16,744 bases of DNA from an uncultured Prevotella sp. (GTDB lineage Bacteria; Bacteroidota; Bacteroidia; Bacteroidales; Bacteroidaceae), in the NCBI GenBank assembly GCA_900314365.1, contig OMVH01000228.1, positions 1-16,744 on the forward strand. The letters run 5' to 3'. The position numbers and the translations under genes were made by a program. How positions within the stretch are numbered: position 1 is the first letter of the stretch; every line of letters begins with the position of its first letter. Positions 8,047 through 14,242 of the stretch are shown piece after piece. The notes under the pieces were generated by a model. That model made no database searches. It worked only from the letters and a program-made list of their open reading frames with translations, and was not told the origin of the DNA.

Positions 8047-8131
8047 TGGATTATGAAATTCAGGCATAGCTTTCATCATGTATAAAAGGCATCAACAGAC
8101 CTTAGAATAAATCATAAAGCTTTTTGGAAGA

Positions 8132-8157
8132 GGCCGGCTGTGAAGTCGGCCTTTTTT
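8132..8157 (+). terminator. Flavodoxin terminator with GUGA tetraloop
   Basis: An 8-bp stem (8132-8139 with 8144-8151, including one G-U pair) is capped by the GNRA tetraloop GUGA and followed by six T (8152-8157). It lies 85 bp after the flavodoxin stop and is an excellent intrinsic terminator. It isolates flavodoxin transcription from the GH127 gene. Confidence 0.9.
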
Positions 8158-8196
8158 GTGGCGAACAATTGGAAGTGGCGAAACTACAGCCATATA

Positions 8197-8328
8197 ATTT
8201 GTCAAACGAATGTCAGCTAAATGTCCGACGGCCGTTAGCCAAATGTCCGACGGCCGTTAGCCAAATGTCCGACGGACGTTAGCCAAATGTCCGACGGCCG
8301 TTCGACAAATGTCCAACGGCCGTTCGAC
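8197..8328 (+). repeat. 22-bp tandem repeat array (5 units plus 1 degenerate)
   Basis: Five head-to-tail 22-bp units without spacers: 8219-8240, 8241-8262, 8263-8284, 8285-8306 and 8307-8328. The shared core is ATGTCCGACGGCCGTT. Units 1 and 2 are identical. Unit 3 has one change (GGACGTT), unit 4 changes its tail to CGAC, and unit 5 also changes the core (CCAACGGCCGTT). The preceding 22 bp (8197-8218) match at about 13 of 22 positions and look like a decayed sixth unit. Units 1, 2, 4 and 5 contain the palindrome ACGGCCGT. The array fills much of the 485-bp non-coding gap between flavodoxin and GH127. It lies after the flavodoxin terminator and about 150 bp upstream of the GH127 promoter. The rest of that gap shows only the hairpin at 8347-8376 and the promoter. 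Confidence 0.95.
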
Positions 8329-8346
8329 CAATGGTATATATGAATC

Positions 8347-8376
8347 AATGGAAAGCACAGTTTGGCTGTTTCCATT
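8347..8376. other. Imperfect hairpin / inverted repeat upstream of the GH127 promoter
   Basis: AATGGAAA (8347-8354) is a perfect inverted match to TTTCCATT (8369-8376). Inside it, CAG (8358-8360) pairs with CTG (8366-8368) around the loop TTTGG, leaving a 3-nt bulge. No T-run follows, so it is not a standard terminator. It lies about 100 bp upstream of the GH127 -33 element and could be an operator. Confidence 0.45.
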
Positions 8377-8478
8377 CGTACTAAACACTTTCAATGCGCA
8401 TGAATCATTCAACGTTCCAACCACGGACTATTTCCACTGAGTTTTTTAGACACAGATGCCTTTTTATTCCTTGCCTTG

Positions 8479-8508
8479 TTGCTGTTAAATGGATAAATCG
8501 TATCTTTG
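8479..8508 (+). promoter_or_regulatory. GH127 gene promoter
   Basis: The -7 box TATCTTTG is at 8501-8508, and a -33-like TTG is at 8479-8481 with a 19-bp spacer. Transcription would start near 8515, about 17 nt before the ATG at 8532. This rules out an in-frame ATG at 8394, which lies upstream of the promoter. Confidence 0.7.
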
Positions 8509-8531
8509 CATCCAATAAATCTATTGTCAGA

Positions 8532-10364
8532 ATGAAGCAAAATCTAATTATCATGTTCAGTTGCCTCTTCCTTGGCTTTTCTTCAGGAGCAGAGGCACAG
8601 GGTTACGTGAAGAGTGTGAGAATGGGTGGCTACATAGGTAACCGCATAGATGCCTGCATCGAAGGTAGGGTCAAGCCGCAGGACGCCGACGAACTGGTCC
8701 GGCAATTCAAACAGCAGAGGGAGAAAAGTCTCTGGCAGTCGGAATTCTGGGGTAAGTGGGTGCAGGGTGCTATAGACTCCTATCGCTATTGCCATGACAA
8801 GGCTCTCTACGAGAAGATACGCAAGTCGGTCGATGGTATTCTTAGCTGTCAGCTGCCCAACGGCTACATAGGCAACTACGCTGAAGCCAACCGTCAGACC
8901 AACTGGGACATATGGGGAAACAAGTACACCACCCTGGGACTGCTTGTCTGGTACCGCCTCTCGGGCGACAAACGTGCACTGAAGGCGGCGTCGCGACTTG
9001 TCGACTACGTGATGGGCTGCGTGGGCGAAGGCAAGAAGCCCATCAGTGCCACCGGTCTTTACCGCGGCATGCCCAGCCTCTCCATCCTGGAGCCTGTGAC
9101 CTATCTTTACCGCTACACCCACAACAAGAAGTATCTCGATTTTGCCATGTACATCGCCTCACAAATGGAAGCCGGCCCGCATCTCATTTCCTATGCCGAC
9201 CGCCCCGTGGCCCAGCGCTGGCCCCTCCACAAGGGTGACTCCTGGTGGAGCTTTGCCAACGGACAGAAAGCTTACGAGATGATGTCATGCTATGAGGGAT
9301 TGGTGGAGCTCTGGAAACTCACTGGCAACAGCAATTATCTCAATGTTGCCGAGACTACATTCCGCCATATTGTAGCCGAGGAAATCAATATAGCCGGAGC
9401 AGGAGCCAGCAAAGAATGCTGGTACGGAGGTAAAGCCCTCCAGACACGCCCGGCCTTCGACATGATGGAAACCTGCGTCACCTTCACCTGGATGCAGTTC
9501 TGCAACCGTCTGCTCGAAGTGACCGACAACACTGTGTATGCCGATTGCGTGGAGTACACGCTTTATAATGCGCTTTTTGCGGCCATGAAGGGTGACGGCA
9601 GCAATATAGCCAAATACACTCCTCTGCAAGGATTCCGCCACGAAGGCGAGGATCAGTGCGGGGTCCACATCAACTGCTGCAATGCCAACGGTCCCAGGGC
9701 TTTTGCGCTCATCCCGCATGTGGCCTATCAGACTCGGGATGGCGCGGCAATAGTGAACCTCTATGGACCGTCGACGGCCGACATTGTTGTGCGTAAGGGA
9801 CTTGATGTCAAATTGAGTCAGACCACTGACTATCCGCTCTCGGGACATGTCAGCCTTCAGGTTGACCCACAGCGCACTGCGGCCTTCACCTTGAAATTGC
9901 GCATCCCCGGATGGAGTAGCAATACCGAGGTGAACGTCAACGGCGAGCCTGTCAATGGTGTTGCGAAAGGCACTTATTGCTCCATCGAGCGCACATGGCA
10001 ACCTGGCGATGTGGTGACCATCAACTTTGATATGACCTGCCACGTGCAGCAACTCAACGGTATGCAGGCTGTCACGCGAGGTCCCATTGTCTTTGCTCGC
10101 GACAGCCGCTTCCATGATGGCAGCGTAGATGAAGTGTTAGTGATTCAACATAACAACGGTACAGTGAATGCGCAATGCGCTCCCGGCACCTTCTCGTGGC
10201 TCCAGCTCACGCTGCCGGCCCAGAAGAGCATCTTCACCCATCCCTTCAGTAGTCCTCAAGAGGTGCACCTCTGCGACTTCGCCTCGGCTTGCAACGATTG
10301 GAGCCTGGACACTCGTTATCGGGTGTGGCTCCCGAAGACACTCGACGTGCAAACCATGGAATAA
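8532..10364 (+). CDS. Secreted GH127 (DUF1680) beta-L-arabinofuranosidase-type glycosidase
   Basis: A 610-residue enzyme. The signal peptide is about residues 1-23 (MKQNLIIMFSCLFLG...AEAQ). An (alpha/alpha)6 barrel follows to about residue 400, then beta-sandwich domains. The GH127 zinc-cysteine active site is intact: E313 and C315 (METCVT) plus C382 and C383 (INCCNANG). E295 (SKECWYGG) is at the position expected for the acid/base Glu. In Bifidobacterium HypBA1 the equivalent second-motif Cys is the nucleophile and the Cys/Glu set binds zinc. Known GH127 activities include beta-L-arabinofuranosidase and, in B. thetaiotaomicron BT1003, release of aceric acid from rhamnogalacturonan II; sequence alone does not decide here. 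I start at the ATG at 8532 because it gives a proper signal peptide directly after the promoter. The gene converges with the GH106 gene. Confidence 0.9.
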   Translation: MKQNLIIMFSCLFLGFSSGAEAQGYVKSVRMGGYIGNRIDACIEGRVKPQDADELVRQFKQQREKSLWQSEFWGKWVQGAIDSYRYCHDKALYEKIRKSVDGILSCQLPNGYIGNYAEANRQTNWDIWGNKYTTLGLLVWYRLSGDKRALKAASRLVDYVMGCVGEGKKPISATGLYRGMPSLSILEPVTYLYRYTHNKKYLDFAMYIASQMEAGPHLISYADRPVAQRWPLHKGDSWWSFANGQKAYEMMSCYEGLVELWKLTGNSNYLNVAETTFRHIVAEEINIAGAGASKECWYGGKALQTRPAFDMMETCVTFTWMQFCNRLLEVTDNTVYADCVEYTLYNALFAAMKGDGSNIAKYTPLQGFRHEGEDQCGVHINCCNANGPRAFALIPHVAYQTRDGAAIVNLYGPSTADIVVRKGLDVKLSQTTDYPLSGHVSLQVDPQRTAAFTLKLRIPGWSSNTEVNVNGEPVNGVAKGTYCSIERTWQPGDVVTINFDMTCHVQQLNGMQAVTRGPIVFARDSRFHDGSVDEVLVIQHNNGTVNAQCAPGTFSWLQLTLPAQKSIFTHPFSSPQEVHLCDFASACNDWSLDTRYRVWLPKTLDVQTME

Positions 10365-10378
10365 GCTACAGATAGAAT

Positions 10379-10407
10379 TGGGGCTGCTGATAGGGTCTGC
10401 AGCCCCA
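10379..10407. terminator. Stem-loop between convergent GH127 and GH106 genes
   Basis: A perfect 9-bp GC-rich stem (10379-10387 with 10399-10407; TGGGGCTGC arm) and an 11-nt loop, in the 65-bp gap between the two stop codons. Neither side has a good T-run, so termination may be inefficient. It could also protect mRNA 3' ends. Confidence 0.6.
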
Positions 10408-10429
10408 GCCTCAGGTCGAGAGCCACTGT

Positions 10430-13400
10430 TCAGTTGAGTTCCTCAAGCTGCACGGGCCCCATCAGTCCGGAGGGTAACAGGGGCGACGATGCCTTGAAAC
10501 CACAGAAGCTGCTCCAGGTGTAGCGGTGGGCAGAGGGCTGTAGATCGCCGATGATGCGGTTAGGCCACAAGTTGACCACCTTGATGCGCAAATCATTTCG
10601 GCCCTTGCGGAGCATCCGGCTTACATCGAGTGTATAGGGCTGTTTCCAGGCTGTACCCGCGGTGACACCGTTGACCTCCACTTCAGCCATGACGCCTACA
10701 CGCCCTAAATGGAGCACATAGCGCGACGATGGATTCAGATTCCTTAGCTTGAAGGAGCGACTGTAGAGGGCAGTGCCAGAGTAGTAACGCAGAGCACTGT
10801 CGGTCGATTCTGTCCATGAGGCCAGCTGTTCATAGTTTACTTTCGCCGGAGCTCCCATCCCGCTGAGGAACTCTGCCGTCCAACCGGTACTGAGGTCGAT
10901 GAGTTGTTGTTGTCGGGGGTGCGGTATCTCGAGCCGTGTGCTGTCAGTGGGCTCACGCAGCACAATGAACACGGCATCGTGAGGCTCCAGTGAGAGCGTC
11001 ACCTCGGTGCGCCCCTCCCGCATCACATAGGAGGCCGGTTCCATACGTCCGTCGTCGGCATGCCAGAGTTCGGGCTTGCGCCCCGTAGTGCGCAGACTCA
11101 CCGTGGTATTGAGAATGCTGTCGCGGGTGTTGCTCAGCCAATAGAAGTCGCCATCAACGGCCTGACGGTGCACATAGTTAAGCTTGTTCATGTCGGGCGA
11201 GGAGCAGTCGGGATTTATGCCCCATTCTCTGAGCGCCTCCTCGAGTGTGGGGGTAGTCATCACATTGGGATGATGCTTCTCCCAGATGTCGGCGGTCAAG
11301 CGGGCGAACTCCAGGGTGTCGTCCTCCAGACTCATGGTCTGCTGCGGCTTTTGTCCCCATACTTTGCAGCCCGCTTTCACCAGTTCATGCAAGCGTCGCA
11401 GCGAAGCCAAAGTCATACGCCGGCACTGCTTGTCGAGGGCCAACACCCGGTAGGACATGCCCGAGGGTGCCTTCAACCGCCCGTCAACCATGGAAACATC
11501 GTTCTGCAAGGCCTCAGCGTTCAGGAAGTCGTAGGCATAACCTTGGGGTACAGGCGGCAGGTCATTGATGAAGATGCCCGTGATATTGTTGTCCTCACCA
11601 TAAAAGTAGGCCACATCGGCCACGTAGTTTCCCTGCTGCATCATGGAGGCGCTGCGCGTGAGATAGCTTATCCACGGTTTGGCCATAGAGGCCCAGGTCT
11701 CATGCCGATTGAACCACTGCCCATAGATGCCCAATGCCAGACCGGGCCGGTGCACGTCGTCGGGCTGGTGGGCACTCTCATGGATGACAAAGCGGTTGAG
11801 TCCGTAGGCCAGTTCACAATCGGCCACAGGCTTGATATTGCCAGGCCAGTAGGTGTGCTCGCGACCGTGGCGCCCGTCAGCAGTGAACGATTCACCCGCA
11901 ACCAATCGTTTCCCGTAGAGGTGAGCGGTCGACGACGACTCCTTGATGTCCATTCTGTAGTTGATGCTGGGTACTCCGTTGTCACTCATCCACATGGCAC
12001 CCATGGGAATATCGGCCCGGCGCTTCACACTCATTCCGTCGGGCATATACTGACGTCGCCCCTCATCCGACTCGAAATAGGTGTTCATGCCATGGCGCTT
12101 GGCCACTGCTGAAACCTCGCCATAGAGGTTCTCCGTATAGAGGTCGCCGAGGGTGCGCCGAAAGTCGGAGAGGAAGGCATCGGTGCTCCTGCCGTCGACG
12201 AGCAGCTCGCCGGCCAGTGCCGGGAGCCACTTTACGAGAGCATAGCCGCGGCGCTTTGCAAACTCCTGAGGCAACAGTGGAGTCCAGGTTTGGCTACCGG
12301 CTTCATAGCTGTCGATGAGCAGATTGCCAATGCCCGCAGAGCCGAGCTTGCCGCCGGTGGCCTCGGCGTAGGTCTGGAGATAGTGTTCCAGATAGCGGTT
12401 CACAGCCTCGCGGTCCATCTTGTCGACTTCAAGTCCGGTACCCTCAGGTGAGGCAGGATGATTGAGCTTTCCCGTAAGCGCCCAACCGAAACGATAGATT
12501 CGCCAACGGCCCTTGGGAGCATGCCATCGCAGTCGTCCACCCTCAATGTATGGCGTGACATCCACAACGTCGGAGAGGCTGCAACCCTTTGCCGTAGAGG
12601 GCGTGGGGTAATCGGGCAGGTCGCCAAAGGCAGCGAAGCCGCTTTTCTCTTCAGCAAACTGCACACGGCTCACAGTGGAGAGGCTGAGCTCAGCCAAACG
12701 GAAGAATTGCCCTGAGCCATCCTGCTCGGGTATATGGCACACCAACCGGAAATTGCGCGCTGTGGTCGGAGGAATGTCGACGGTTTGGAGTGGAGCGCCG
12801 CCCTGGGGGACATCGCATACTTTCTTATATAGGATTCCGTCGGCAGAGGCCTGCAACTCGTAGAGTTTTTGCCGGCTACCAGAGTCCCAACCATCGCGCA
12901 CCCGTCCATCGCACATGCTAAGGGCTTTGATGGTAACCATCTTGGGGAAGCTGATGTCCACCCACAAACGACCGTCGGAAGCAGCTCTGATTCGTTGCAT
13001 TGTCCGCACGTCACCGTCGTACAGACACGCAGCTTCTAGCGTACCCCCTGAGCTGGTAGCTGTGGGATGCAACTCGTCCATGGGGATATCGTCGGGAGAC
13101 ATGCGCACGGCCACACAAGCAATGTCGTTATAGAGGGCCGAATCGGGGCGCTGAGCCGAGAGTGTGTTTTGGAAGGTGCCCGACTCGGCAAAAGGCTCGG
13201 GCAGTGAGCAGTCCAGCTGTCGGCCACCACTGACCACCATAGAGCGCCAGGTGAGTCGCTTCATGGCATCCTGACGGGGCACCCACGGACCACCCGTGTT
13301 GCTCCATCCCGGCGAGCTGGGCAGTGTGACTTCCAATCCCAATGAGTCGGCCAGGTGAATGGCATAGACTAAGCAGTCCTTCCAGGGAGCCGTCATATAG

Positions 13401-13678
13401 GCCACACGCGGTCTCACAATGCGGGGAACACTGAACCCGGCATCGAAGATGTGAACGCCGCCTAAACCGATGTCGTGCATCCAGGTGAGGTCTTTGCGGA
13501 TACCCTTACGCGTGATGTTCCCGTTCATCCAGTGCCACCATACTTGGGGGCGTGCCTCGGCTGAGGGATGCAGAAAGGCCGTCTTCAGATCGGTAGTTTG
13601 GGCGAAGCAGGTGGAAGCGAAGGTGGAAAGAAACGCGCAAATGGCCCATGTGAAAGTGTGGAATAGAGGTTTCTTCAT
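10430..13678 (-). CDS. Secreted GH106 alpha-L-rhamnosidase
   Basis: A 1082-residue exported enzyme. The signal peptide is about 1-27, ending ...CFAQ. The family N-terminus (QVWWHWMNGNIT, about 45-56) leads into a TIM-barrel-like catalytic region. A discoidin-like (F5/8C) insert lies at about 205-335 (LWVDISFP, YELQASADG), and a C-terminal GH2-like beta-sandwich at about 930-1080 (YYSGTALYSRSF, VEVNGVTAGTAW). Likely catalytic Glu residues are E459 (LIDSYEAG) and E596 (VAGESFTADG), close in number and context to E461 and E593 recalled for B. thetaiotaomicron BT0986. GH106 enzymes remove terminal alpha-L-rhamnose from pectins and other glycans by inversion with calcium. I start at the ATG at 13678 because it gives the signal peptide; the frame extends to 13798 without support. 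That ATG overlaps the stop of an upstream 67-codon ORF as ATGA. Confidence 0.92.
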   Translation of the reverse strand: MKKPLFHTFTWAICAFLSTFASTCFAQTTDLKTAFLHPSAEARPQVWWHWMNGNITRKGIRKDLTWMHDIGLGGVHIFDAGFSVPRIVRPRVAYMTAPWKDCLVYAIHLADSLGLEVTLPSSPGWSNTGGPWVPRQDAMKRLTWRSMVVSGGRQLDCSLPEPFAESGTFQNTLSAQRPDSALYNDIACVAVRMSPDDIPMDELHPTATSSGGTLEAACLYDGDVRTMQRIRAASDGRLWVDISFPKMVTIKALSMCDGRVRDGWDSGSRQKLYELQASADGILYKKVCDVPQGGAPLQTVDIPPTTARNFRLVCHIPEQDGSGQFFRLAELSLSTVSRVQFAEEKSGFAAFGDLPDYPTPSTAKGCSLSDVVDVTPYIEGGRLRWHAPKGRWRIYRFGWALTGKLNHPASPEGTGLEVDKMDREAVNRYLEHYLQTYAEATGGKLGSAGIGNLLIDSYEAGSQTWTPLLPQEFAKRRGYALVKWLPALAGELLVDGRSTDAFLSDFRRTLGDLYTENLYGEVSAVAKRHGMNTYFESDEGRRQYMPDGMSVKRRADIPMGAMWMSDNGVPSINYRMDIKESSSTAHLYGKRLVAGESFTADGRHGREHTYWPGNIKPVADCELAYGLNRFVIHESAHQPDDVHRPGLALGIYGQWFNRHETWASMAKPWISYLTRSASMMQQGNYVADVAYFYGEDNNITGIFINDLPPVPQGYAYDFLNAEALQNDVSMVDGRLKAPSGMSYRVLALDKQCRRMTLASLRRLHELVKAGCKVWGQKPQQTMSLEDDTLEFARLTADIWEKHHPNVMTTPTLEEALREWGINPDCSSPDMNKLNYVHRQAVDGDFYWLSNTRDSILNTTVSLRTTGRKPELWHADDGRMEPASYVMREGRTEVTLSLEPHDAVFIVLREPTDSTRLEIPHPRQQQLIDLSTGWTAEFLSGMGAPAKVNYEQLASWTESTDSALRYYSGTALYSRSFKLRNLNPSSRYVLHLGRVGVMAEVEVNGVTAGTAWKQPYTLDVSRMLRKGRNDLRIKVVNLWPNRIIGDLQPSAHRYTWSSFCGFKASSPLLPSGLMGPVQLEELN

Positions 13679-13878
13679 AAGCTTGATTTTAAGGAGAATA
13701 TACGGTAAATGAGCTTCCGCCGAGTGGCGGTGATGAGTGCTGTGTAAGGGGTGCGGCATGCTGGAGACACCAACCGCGGGCAATTTCGATAAGCCCAACC
13801 GGGATTGGAAACGAGGAAGGCGAAGAAAGCAAGCTGAAAGGCTGCGTTAATGTCGCCACTAAACCGGATACTTTTCAT
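13675..13878 (-). CDS. Possible 67-codon leader ORF overlapping the GH106 start
   Basis: An ATG at 13878 lies about 22 nt after the predicted GH106 transcription start. It opens a 67-residue frame (MKSIRFSGDINAAFQLAFF...) whose TGA overlaps the GH106 ATG as ATGA, an arrangement that suggests translational coupling. The N-terminus has a short hydrophobic run, but the rest (Cys, Arg, Pro-rich) does not resemble a known family. The same 220-nt leader contains a CCGCC-GAGT-GGCGG hairpin at 13717-13730, about 40 nt before the GH106 start. It may be a leader peptide, a dispersed intergenic element, or chance. I recognise no function. Confidence 0.25.
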   Translation of the reverse strand: MKSIRFSGDINAAFQLAFFAFLVSNPGWAYRNCPRLVSPACRTPYTALITATRRKLIYRIFSLKSSL

Positions 13879-13906
13879 ATAGTGATGTTAGATCTACAAA
13901 GTAAGG

Positions 13907-13938
13907 CAAAAGTACGAAGAATCTGCTAAAGACGCAAA
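13907..13938 (-). promoter_or_regulatory. GH106 gene promoter
   Basis: On the minus strand a -33 TTTG (13938-13935) is followed after exactly 20 bp by the -7 box TACTTTTG (13914-13907). It is the best-formed Bacteroidota promoter in the window. It implies a leader of about 220 nt before the GH106 ATG. It is back to back with the plus-strand promoter at 13979. Confidence 0.75.
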
Positions 13939-13950
13939 TAAAAGGAGCCG

Positions 13951-13986
13951 TTTGTATCGGAGAATTGAGATTATTATGTAATTTTG
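13951..13986 (+). promoter_or_regulatory. Promoter for the gene remnant and GH123-like gene
   Basis: The -7 box TAATTTTG is at 13979-13986. The nearest TTTG (13951-13954) is 24 bp upstream, a few bases longer than ideal. No other TAnnTTTG is seen between here and the GH123-like start at 14243, so the downstream gene probably uses this promoter. Confidence 0.55.
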
Positions 13987-14012
13987 TCATCAGTAGACAC
14001 CTAAGGCTTGAA

Positions 14013-14201
14013 ATGAAGAGAACGCGACTGAAAACCATCCTGATTCTTTGGACTATGCTGGCTCCCGCTACGGTAGGAGCACAACAACCTGAAGTGGAAT
14101 TCCTGAGTGGCAGCCATGGTTTGGCACGCGTCGCCGCAAACTCCAATTGCTTCTTGTTGCCTGAAGACGAGAGCGCAGCCATGAGGCAATGCGTAGTTTA
14201 G
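14013..14201 (+). pseudogene. Truncated 5' end of a secreted glycosidase gene (DUF4980-like)
   Basis: A 62-residue ORF. It has a good signal peptide (MKRTRLKTILILWTMLAPATVGAQ), then a mature part with the motif ARVAANSNCFLLPEDESA, and stops at TAG. This resembles, from memory, the start of the DUF4980 domain found at the N-terminus of Bacteroidota GH32 enzymes, where a similar ARV...YLLLPvEE stretch is followed by several hundred residues. Nothing in the other two frames continues the domain, so it looks like a remnant cut off after about 40 mature residues. It has its own promoter and ends 41 bp before the GH123-like gene. The alternative is a genuine short secreted peptide. Confidence 0.5.
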
Positions 14202-14242
14202 AGACGGTATGCTCAGAGATAAGAACAAAAAATACGTGCATT

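Noticed and set aside
8197..8328. CRISPR array
   Set aside because: The 22-bp units are directly adjacent with no unique spacers, and no cas gene is nearby.
8394..8531. 46-residue N-terminal extension of the GH127 protein from an ATG at 8394
   Set aside because: It would start upstream of the TATCTTTG promoter box and would bury the signal peptide that begins at 8532.
11060..12112. 350-codon plus-strand ORF opposite the GH106 gene
   Set aside because: It lies wholly antisense to well-supported GH106 sequence, and its low-complexity His/Gly/Val composition is typical of a shadow frame. The same holds for the long antisense frame at 9285-10115 opposite GH127.
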